This document shows, in pieces, positions 1 to 5,543 of a DNA stretch of 5,543 nt (position 1 is the stretch's first letter; every line of letters begins with the position of its first letter). Both the position numbers and the translations under genes were made by a program. The notes beneath the pieces were generated by a model. That model made no database searches and was not told where the DNA came from. It saw nothing but the letters and a program-made list of their open reading frames with translations. This stretch comes from Flavisolibacter sp. Its GTDB lineage: Bacteria > Bacteroidota > Bacteroidia > Chitinophagales > Chitinophagaceae. The stretch spans positions 1 to 5,543 of the forward strand of contig JAGIAB010000222.1 in assembly GCA_017745135.1 (NCBI GenBank). The letters are read 5' to 3'.

Positions 1-2015
1 AAACAAGCGGGATTTTTGAAACAGTTTTAGTTGTTGGAGTCAATTATACTTCACCGGGACAAAACCAATATGCCTATAAACTGGAAGGTTTCGATAAAGA
101 CTGGAACTATGTTGGCAATACCAATACGGTTTCATACACCAATCTTGATCCGGGTGAATACACTTTTCATGTAAAAGCAAGCAATAACGACGGTGTATGG
201 AATGATGAGGGAACTTCAATAAAAATAATTGTTCGTCCTCCTTTCTGGCGTACGTATTATGCTTACATCCTGTATTCATTGCTGATTACAGGTGCTGTAC
301 TTTATTTCCGATACAGGAGCATAGAAAAACTAAAAAGAGAATTTGCCCTGGAGCAAATAAAAAATCAGGCAGAACTACAACGCAAAGAAGCAGAACGTGT
401 GCATGAACTGGACCTGCTTAAACTTAAGTTTCTTACCAATTTAAGCCATGAATTCAGAACACCCATTTCCTTAATACTCGGCCCGACAGAAACCCTCCTG
501 TCACAACCCAAAAATAAAGATTCGTTTGGCCAGTTGCAAATGATTAAACGCAATGCAAAAAGATTATTGAACCTGGTCAATCAACTTCTCGACTTCCGCA
601 AAATGGAAGAACACGAATTGAAATTACAGGCAACCGAAGGTGAACTGGTATCTTTTGTAAAAGATGTATGCGATTCGTTTAAAGATCTTTCAGAAAGAAA
701 GAAAATAGATTTCGTTTTTAGAAGCACTATTGATCAACTGTACACTTCCTTTGACCATGATAAGATAGAGCGGATCTTATTCAATGTACTTTCCAATGCT
801 TTCAAGTTCACAGTCGAAGGTGGTAAAATAAATCTGGAATTAGAAACCACGGAAAATGCTTCAGACCCATCAAACGTATGGGTGTCGATGAAAGTAACGG
901 ATACCGGAATTGGTATTCCCGAAGACAAAAAAGAAAAAATATTTGAACGATTTTTCCAAAACTCAACTTCGGCTTCCATACTCAACCAGGGAAGCGGTAT
1001 TGGTCTATCCATTACTAAAGAGTTTGTAAAAATGCACGGCGGCACAATAGAAGTACAAAGCGAAGTTGAAAAAGGCACTACATTCAAAATCAATCTTCCA
1101 TTCACTTCATTGCCTGCCCCCAAAATCAATGGCAAAGTGCCAGCTTCAAAGGAAATGGATGAAGGAATTGAATTAACGAATATTGAAGAGACAGATGGAT
1201 TAAAGCCGGCAACCAGCACGACAGAAATGCCTTCCATATTATTGGTGGAAGACAACGAAGACTTCCGGTTTTATTTAAAAGATAATCTGCGATTACATTA
1301 CAAGATTTTCGAAGCATCCGATGGAAAAGAAGGCTGGCAAAAAGCATTAGCCCACCATCCGCAGCTTATAGTAAGCGACATCAGCATGCCGAATATGGAT
1401 GGAATTGAACTGACCAAAAAGATCAAAGCAGACAAGAGGACCAGTCATATTCCGATACTACTATTAACAGCATTGACGGGTGAAGAAGATCAATTAAAAG
1501 GATTGGACACTGGCGCCAATGACTATATCACCAAACCATTCAATTTTGAAGTACTGAACGCAAAAATCAGGAACCTGCTCCTTTTGAACAGCACTTTAAA
1601 AAATGCTTATTCCAAACAAATTAAAGTGCTTACGCCGGAAGTCAAGATTGAATCGGATGATGAAAAGCTCCTGAATACTATAATGCTCTATCTTGAAGAG
1701 AACCTTACCAATCCTGAACTATCTGTTGAAGAATTAAGCAAGCATGTAGGCATGAGCAGAAGTTCGTTATACAATAAAATACTTGATATAACCGGACAAA
1801 CACCCGTAGAATTTATCCGCTCTTATAAACTGGATAAAGCTGCGGTTTTATTGGAGAAAAGTGATATGAACATAGCCCAAATTGCCTACTCTGTAGGTTT
1901 TTCTACTCCAAACTATTTTGCAAAATCATTTAAAGTAAAATTCAACATGCTTCCTTCGGAGTACGTAAATAAAATGAGGAAAGGAGAAAACAATAAGAGT
2001 GCGGAAGTGAGCTAA
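1..2015 (+). CDS. Hybrid two-component system regulator (HTCS: Y_Y_Y, TM, HisKA, HATPase, REC, AraC HTH), 5' partial
   Basis: This is an inner-membrane sensor that joins histidine kinase and DNA-binding response regulator in one chain. In Bacteroidota such proteins bind oligosaccharides in the periplasm and activate polysaccharide-utilisation genes. The frame is open to the left edge (first full codon at 3), giving 670 visible residues; the usual N-terminal beta-propeller repeats lie outside. In visible numbering: a Y_Y_Y domain about 15-80 (YKLEGFDKDW, then LDPGEYTF), ending in PPFW; a membrane segment about 84-104; a charged, coiled-coil-like linker about 105-140; HisKA with SHEFRTP, phospho-acceptor H149 (codon 447-449); the ATPase N box with N265, G1 box DTGIGIP (D300) and G2 box GSGIGLS (330-336); a receiver domain with acidic pair E416/D417, phospho-acceptor D459, T489 and K511; and an AraC-type double HTH about 555-655. 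All key catalytic residues are present, so it appears functional. It ends in TAA and converges on the glycosidase operon, which it probably controls; that link is inferred. Confidence 0.95.
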   Translation, partial: TSGIFETVLVVGVNYTSPGQNQYAYKLEGFDKDWNYVGNTNTVSYTNLDPGEYTFHVKASNNDGVWNDEGTSIKIIVRPPFWRTYYAYILYSLLITGAVLYFRYRSIEKLKREFALEQIKNQAELQRKEAERVHELDLLKLKFLTNLSHEFRTPISLILGPTETLLSQPKNKDSFGQLQMIKRNAKRLLNLVNQLLDFRKMEEHELKLQATEGELVSFVKDVCDSFKDLSERKKIDFVFRSTIDQLYTSFDHDKIERILFNVLSNAFKFTVEGGKINLELETTENASDPSNVWVSMKVTDTGIGIPEDKKEKIFERFFQNSTSASILNQGSGIGLSITKEFVKMHGGTIEVQSEVEKGTTFKINLPFTSLPAPKINGKVPASKEMDEGIELTNIEETDGLKPATSTTEMPSILLVEDNEDFRFYLKDNLRLHYKIFEASDGKEGWQKALAHHPQLIVSDISMPNMDGIELTKKIKADKRTSHIPILLLTALTGEEDQLKGLDTGANDYITKPFNFEVLNAKIRNLLLLNSTLKNAYSKQIKVLTPEVKIESDDEKLLNTIMLYLEENLTNPELSVEELSKHVGMSRSSLYNKILDITGQTPVEFIRSYKLDKAAVLLEKSDMNIAQIAYSVGFSTPNYFAKSFKVKFNMLPSEYVNKMRKGENNKSAEVS

Positions 2016-2040
2016 GCGCAACATTCAAAACAGTTGCAGC
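2016..2040 (+). terminator. Weak hairpin just after the regulator stop codon; possible terminator
   Basis: Directly after the TAA, GCAAC (2018-2022) can pair with GTTGC (2033-2037) across a 10-nt loop. Two more G-C pairs (2016-2017 with 2039-2040) are possible if A2038 is bulged. No T-tract follows on either strand, so it does not meet the usual pattern of an intrinsic terminator. It is the only hairpin I could find in the 47-bp gap between the convergent stop codons at 2015 and 2063. Chance pairing is quite possible. Confidence 0.2.
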
Positions 2041-2062
2041 AATGGGTTACCGGCAGAACTTC

Positions 2063-3520
2063 TTACCAAACATAGGTACCAACCGCTCCTGCCTCTAATG
2101 AAGTGGCAACATGTTTCCCATTAAAACTGATATTAAAGCTTTGTGTAGCGTTACCATCGTTTTCAACGATCAAGACTTTCTTTCCATCCGGACGTTTGAA
2201 TGCCACATTATGTAAACTTCCTGGAATATTGCTTCCAATCCTGTAAGAAACGGGAGGAACAAATTTGGAAGCATGTGCAATAATGTAATAAGAAACATTG
2301 CGTGTAACACCTGAAATTATAGTTAGTGCTCCTTTGCAGGTATTGCAACCACCGGGAGTATGAATAGCAAAATATGGATCGTTAGCGAGATTCCATTCCA
2401 AAGCATTACGGCTCCAGTTGCGCATAGTGCCAATGATCACATTTTTTACATGCCATTTTAAATCACCTGCAAAATCGCCTGTTGAAGAAGTATATTGCTC
2501 CGTGAAATAAACATTCCTGGTAGGATACGAGTCATGGACAATGCTCATCGCACTGACTTCACCACCGTATAAGTGAAATGCAGAACCATCAACATATTGC
2601 CTGGCACCTGCATCAGCTAAAACCGCTAATGGATAATCAGGCCGGTCGCAATTGTGATCGTAGGCAATGATTTTTGTTGTAATGGATGCAGCCTGGAATG
2701 CAGGCCCTAAATGATTTTTTATAAAGTCGGTTTGCTCCGATGCGGACATCAACATGCTTGGATTGTTGCCACCATACAATGGTTCATTCTGCACAGTGAT
2801 CGCATTAATGGTAATATCTTCCACTTTCATTGCCTGTATGTATTTGACAAAATACTGAGCGTATACACTGTAGTATTGAGGTAAAAGACTTCCGCCAATT
2901 GAATTGTTATTACTCTTCATCCATGTTGGAGGCGTCCATGGCGATCCTAAAATTCTAATGTTTGGATTAATAGCAAGTATAGATTTTAATACAGGAACTA
3001 CTTTGCTTTGGTCTTTGCGCAAACTAAAGTTTTGAAGATTGACATCCGTTTGCCCTGCAGGCATATCATCATAGGTATACACCGATGCACTAAGATCAGA
3101 AGCACCAATGCTCACCCGCAAGTAACTTATGCTAATTGAATTACTATCTGAACCAAACAATTCCTTCAGGAGATTGTTTTGCATGGCAGATGGAAGGTCA
3201 GAGATCAATCCTGCACTGGCATCCGTCAAAGTGAAACCAAAACCATCAACGGTTTGATAAGTTTGAGTTGTATCTACAGTAATGTCAGGATAAACACTGC
3301 CCCCGGTTCCAAACGCAAGAATGGTGTTCTGCTTTTGCAATAGTGATGACTGATTACCTGTAGTCAGGTAAAAATCAACCTCTGATTTTGTGGGCTTTGC
3401 TGTTGTATCAATCGGCTTCGTATCAACACTTCCTTTGGAATCTTTTTTACAGCAGGCAAATCCTAAAAGGAAGATCGAGCAACAACACAAAACCAATACG
3501 CTTTTACAGGATGCTTTCAT
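2063..3520 (-). CDS. GH30 family glycoside hydrolase, lipoprotein (beta-glucanase/beta-glucosidase type)
   Basis: This is a retaining clan GH-A glycosidase of 485 residues with an (alpha/beta)8 barrel followed by a C-terminal beta-sandwich. GH30 fingerprints, numbered from the ATG at 3520: DGFGFTLTDAS near 92-102, GSPWTPPTWMK at 192-202, TVQNEPL with acid/base E246 (codon 2783-2785), YFTEQ with nucleophile E341 (codon 2498-2500), ALEWN near 373-377, and the beta-sandwich from about 400 to the C-terminal GTYVW. The N-terminus is a positively charged, hydrophobic signal followed by GFAC-CKKD, which suggests lipidation at C23; the residue at -3 is Gly, so the lipobox is imperfect, and there is no clear acid-rich surface-export tag after it. 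The enzyme is likely anchored in the outer membrane, on either face. An in-frame ATG at 3535 would add five residues, but AGGAG five bases before 3520 favours the shorter form. It is probably the last gene of the operon. Endo-beta-1,6-glucanase activity (GH30_3 type) is plausible; subfamily and substrate are not proven. Confidence 0.9.
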   Translation of the reverse strand: MKASCKSVLVLCCCSIFLLGFACCKKDSKGSVDTKPIDTTAKPTKSEVDFYLTTGNQSSLLQKQNTILAFGTGGSVYPDITVDTTQTYQTVDGFGFTLTDASAGLISDLPSAMQNNLLKELFGSDSNSISISYLRVSIGASDLSASVYTYDDMPAGQTDVNLQNFSLRKDQSKVVPVLKSILAINPNIRILGSPWTPPTWMKSNNNSIGGSLLPQYYSVYAQYFVKYIQAMKVEDITINAITVQNEPLYGGNNPSMLMSASEQTDFIKNHLGPAFQAASITTKIIAYDHNCDRPDYPLAVLADAGARQYVDGSAFHLYGGEVSAMSIVHDSYPTRNVYFTEQYTSSTGDFAGDLKWHVKNVIIGTMRNWSRNALEWNLANDPYFAIHTPGGCNTCKGALTIISGVTRNVSYYIIAHASKFVPPVSYRIGSNIPGSLHNVAFKRPDGKKVLIVENDGNATQSFNISFNGKHVATSLEAGAVGTYVW

Positions 3521-3525
3521 TTTCA

Positions 3526-3530
3526 CTCCT
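3526..3530 (-). promoter_or_regulatory. Shine-Dalgarno site AGGAG that decides the start of the lipoprotein GH30
   Basis: On the minus strand the sequence reads ATGTTAGGAGTGAAAATG. AGGAG sits five bases before the second ATG (3518-3520) and inside the first possible codons of a start at 3535. Upstream of 3535 the sequence is AT-rich with no purine-rich site. This favours 3520 as the start and gives a normal signal peptide beginning MKASCK. Strong Shine-Dalgarno sites are uncommon in Bacteroidota, so the match is supportive rather than decisive. Confidence 0.6.
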
Positions 3531-3546
3531 AACATTTTATAAATGG

Positions 3547-5019
3547 CTAAAACACCAATGTTGTTATAGAATGAGGCAAACTACTTGTTTGTGCTCCTTT
3601 CCCATTCATATAAAGTTGATAATCGATCTTCTGATCGCTGTTGTTCATCACTACAACGGCAATACTGCCATCCGTGTTTTTGAAAGCAGTGGTTAATAAA
3701 TCCGTACGATTGCTTGAAGCATTGATGCGCTTTGCACCTGGTCTGATGAATTTTGAAAAATGACCAATGTAATAATAGGCACTGGTGTATTGCAGTCCTT
3801 TTGCAGGATCAAAATGAACAGGCGCCATACAAAAATTACCCACATGATTGGGTCCGCCTTTTTCATCAAGCAAAATATTCCAGTCTGTCCAGCCAACAGT
3901 ACCGGCATTAAAATCATAGATCATAGAGCGTCCATATTTTTCTCCAAGACTCCATTCGTTGATGCGTTCCGGATTAAATTGTTCGGCGCAGCCTTCTGTA
4001 AACAATAGATTTTTTTGCGGGAAATTATCATTGACCATTTTCACATTATGGAACTGCATATCACCACCTGTCCATGTTTCGTACCAATGATAACCAATAC
4101 CCCAAACAAATTTTGCTGCAGCAGGATCGCTCAAAATGGTGTGTGCACGTTGATAAACAAAGTCACGGTTATGATCCCATGCAATCAATTTCTTTGAACT
4201 CAATCCATTTTTTTGCAAAGTGGGCCCAAGATAATTTTTGATGAAATCGCGTTCTTCCTCTGCAGTAAAAATGCAGGACTCCCAGGTTTGAACAGCGAGT
4301 GGTTCGTTTTGAACGGATAAACCCCAAACAGGTATTCCCCGCTTTTCATATTCCCTGATATACTTCACAAAAAAGTTGGCCCAGGATTGCTGGTATTGCG
4401 GAAGCAGTTTCCCTCCATGCAACATGTCTTTGTTATCTTTCATCCATGCCGGGGGCGACCAGGGACTTACATACAAATTAAGTTTACCTGCCATAGCCAT
4501 AGCTTTTTTAATTAAAGGAATGCGATACTGTTCATCATGTTTTATACTGAAGGATTTTAAATCTTTATCGATCTCCGTTACATAACTGTAACTGCCGCTT
4601 GAAAAATCGCAGCTTTGCATATTGGTGCGAGCAAGTGTATACCCAATTCCATTTTTCGGATCGTAATATGCTTTCAGCAACTCATTTTGCTGATCAGCAG
4701 ACATTCTTGCAAATGTTTCAGCAGAAGCGTCGGTGATGGCGCCACCAATTCCAAGCATGGTTTGAAAGGAACGACTATCATCAAGGAAAACGAAAACCTT
4801 GCGTTCAACAAGATCCCCTGTTTCAGCAAATTGAATATCACCAACAGGACTTAAGCGATAGGATGTATTCTTCGCTGTTGTGTATACTTTAACTGCTCCA
4901 CTCCCCTTCTTTTTTTGCGAAACCAGCTTTGTGGACTGGGCGTTGACGAATGCAATGAAAGAAAAAGATGCAAGTGTTATCAAAATTCTTCTTACTAAAG
5001 AATCTGTTTTCATATCCAT
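3547..5019 (-). CDS. GH30 family glycoside hydrolase, glucosylceramidase-like, exported by signal peptide
   Basis: This is a retaining GH30 beta-glycosidase of 490 residues with a barrel plus C-terminal beta-sandwich, related in motifs to human lysosomal glucocerebrosidase (GBA1). Numbered from the ATG at 5019: LGIGGAITDAS at 89-99, SCDFSSGSYSY at 136-146, SPWSPPAWMK at 185-194, SVQNEPL with acid/base E239, LFTEG with nucleophile E342, GWTDWN at 376-381, and HFSKFIRPGAKR near 420-431. The signal peptide has a basic start, a hydrophobic core and a likely cut after FVNA (A27), with no lipobox, so the product should be soluble in the periplasm or secreted. Its ATG overlaps the upstream GH5 stop codon; a TTG at 5022 and an ATG at 5013 are alternatives, and 5013 would give the most typical signal peptide start. 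GH30 relatives include beta-glucosidases, beta-xylosidases and beta-1,6-glucanases. Bacteria rarely meet glucosylceramide, so a beta-glucan fragment is the more likely substrate. Confidence 0.92.
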   Translation of the reverse strand: MDMKTDSLVRRILITLASFSFIAFVNAQSTKLVSQKKKGSGAVKVYTTAKNTSYRLSPVGDIQFAETGDLVERKVFVFLDDSRSFQTMLGIGGAITDASAETFARMSADQQNELLKAYYDPKNGIGYTLARTNMQSCDFSSGSYSYVTEIDKDLKSFSIKHDEQYRIPLIKKAMAMAGKLNLYVSPWSPPAWMKDNKDMLHGGKLLPQYQQSWANFFVKYIREYEKRGIPVWGLSVQNEPLAVQTWESCIFTAEEERDFIKNYLGPTLQKNGLSSKKLIAWDHNRDFVYQRAHTILSDPAAAKFVWGIGYHWYETWTGGDMQFHNVKMVNDNFPQKNLLFTEGCAEQFNPERINEWSLGEKYGRSMIYDFNAGTVGWTDWNILLDEKGGPNHVGNFCMAPVHFDPAKGLQYTSAYYYIGHFSKFIRPGAKRINASSNRTDLLTTAFKNTDGSIAVVVMNNSDQKIDYQLYMNGKGAQTSSLPHSITTLVF

Positions 5020-5021
5020 CA
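5017..5021 (-). promoter_or_regulatory. TGATG stop/start overlap coupling the GH5 and GH30 genes
   Basis: On the minus strand the GH5 stop TGA (5021-5019) shares one base with the ATG (5019-5017) of the next gene. No Shine-Dalgarno site is visible before this ATG, so the GH30 is probably translated by ribosomes finishing the GH5. This places both genes on one transcript. A further in-frame ATG at 5013 could also be used. Confidence 0.6.
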
Positions 5022-5543
5022 ATTTGATGTGAGGTTTTCAATGGGTTTTGTTTTTTTACCACCAGCCTGGGAATTATCACTAAATCCAAGGGCTTTCATA
5101 TATCCTTTGTTTGGAAAACAATTTTCAAAAAGGCATTGGTTCAGGTATTCATTCAAAGCCTGTTTGATCAATTCCATATTTTGAGGACGATATTTCCTAA
5201 TGTCGGCGAAATTCTTTTTTGCAGTTTCAGCGTATGTAATAACTGAATCATACTGTGCAGGCCTGTTAAATTGAACAATGCACCTGCTGTCATCCATTTT
5301 TTTATAAGGCCAGAAATGCCATCCTACTCCTGCGTTTTCTAAGGTCACTCTGAAACTATCAATCCATTCATTTGTGTCCTCTCCTGTTTCGCCACAATAA
5401 ATAGGAACATTGTATTTATTACTGAAGTCAATGTAAGGCTGAATCACTTCCTGTGTTGGTGAAGTCCAGTATTTATGAAAGGTATAAACCAGTTTATTAT
5501 CGAAAGGTTTACCAAATGGCGCAAAGTTGGAATTCCATTGAGC
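5019..5543 (-). CDS. GH5-type (cellulase-family) glycoside hydrolase, C-terminal 174 residues
   Basis: This is the C-terminal end of a clan GH-A retaining glycosidase; the gene enters from the right edge, so its start, signal peptide and acid/base glutamate are not visible. In visible numbering: VYTFHKYW at 19-26, matching the His/Tyr strand before the nucleophile in GH5; PIYCGETGE at 47-55 with likely nucleophile E52 (codon 5388-5390); and GVGWHFWPYKK at 72-82, the last barrel strand with its substrate-stacking tryptophan. A helical tail of about 90 residues follows, including YLNQCLFENCFPNKGYM and a polar end. An internal GTG near 5447 could be taken for a start, but the frame is open to the window edge and the barrel strand before it is coding. 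The GH5 subfamily cannot be told from this end: beta-1,3-, beta-1,4- or beta-1,6-glucanase and mannanase are all represented in the family. It is upstream of and overlaps the GH30 at 3547-5019. Confidence 0.85.
   Translation of the reverse strand, partial: AQWNSNFAPFGKPFDNKLVYTFHKYWTSPTQEVIQPYIDFSNKYNVPIYCGETGEDTNEWIDSFRVTLENAGVGWHFWPYKKMDDSRCIVQFNRPAQYDSVITYAETAKKNFADIRKYRPQNMELIKQALNEYLNQCLFENCFPNKGYMKALGFSDNSQAGGKKTKPIENLTSN

Noticed and set aside
734..1255. A 173-residue open frame on the minus strand opposite the regulator
   Set aside because: It lies wholly antisense to the conserved kinase and linker region and shows no recognisable domain, signal peptide or ribosome site; it is a shadow of the real gene.
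279..2015. A shorter regulator starting at the TTG at 279
   Set aside because: The frame stays open to the left edge and codes for a clear Y_Y_Y domain and the first half of the membrane segment, so 279 is internal.
2041..2085. GGTTACC and GGTACC near the convergent gap as an inverted repeat or operator
   Set aside because: The arms do not match as reverse complements over more than a few bases, and the second lies inside the 3' coding end of the GH30 gene.
3521..3546. A separate promoter for the lipoprotein GH30 in the gap between the two GH30 genes
   Set aside because: The 26-bp gap is too short and has no convincing Bacteroidota -7/-33 pair; co-transcription is the simpler reading.
3388..3696. 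A 102-residue plus-strand frame across the junction of the two GH30 genes
   Set aside because: It is antisense to the signal peptide of one GH30 and the C-terminal strands of the other, with composition typical of a reverse-complement shadow and no family resemblance.
4889..5089. A 66-residue minus-strand frame across the GH5/GH30 junction, as a possible frameshift fusion
   Set aside because: Both flanking genes have intact ends (TGA for GH5, a good signal peptide for GH30), so there is no sign of a broken fusion; the frame is incidental.

Overview
The window looks like part of a carbohydrate-utilisation locus of a Bacteroidota bacterium. Three things point there: a hybrid two-component regulator (Y_Y_Y sensor domain, membrane segment, histidine kinase, receiver and AraC-type DNA-binding domain in one chain), which is characteristic of that phylum; a lipoprotein glycanase; and AT-leaning DNA with little Shine-Dalgarno signal. 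A soil or freshwater relative of the Chitinophagaceae or Sphingobacteriaceae is a plausible guess, but the window has no taxonomic marker gene.

Layout. Positions 1-2015 (+) hold the C-terminal 670 residues of the hybrid regulator; its N-terminal sensor part lies left of the window. A 47-bp convergent gap follows, with only a weak hairpin. The rest, 2063-5543, is one tightly packed block on the minus strand, read from right to left: the 3' end of a GH5-type glycosidase gene (5019-5543, cut by the right edge), a GH30 glycosidase with an ordinary signal peptide (3547-5019), and a second, divergent GH30 with a lipoprotein-type signal peptide (2063-3520). The first two genes overlap at a TGATG junction and the last two are 26 bp apart, so the three are very probably one operon whose promoter lies beyond the right edge.

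How it may work. GH5 and GH30 are both clan GH-A retaining enzymes, and GH30 subfamilies 1 and 3 act on beta-glucosidic bonds, including the beta-1,6-glucan of fungal and algal walls. The simplest reading is that the lipoprotein GH30 and the GH5 cut a beta-glucan, the other GH30 works on fragments in the periplasm, and the regulator senses an oligosaccharide and drives the operon. The substrate is inferred from family membership. No SusC/SusD pair is visible, though it could lie to the right. No gap longer than 47 bp lacks a gene. I found no RNA gene, mobile element, CRISPR array or convincing promoter. I do not see a previously undescribed system: the families are known, and the interest lies in the tandem, differently localised GH30 pair and its likely regulator.
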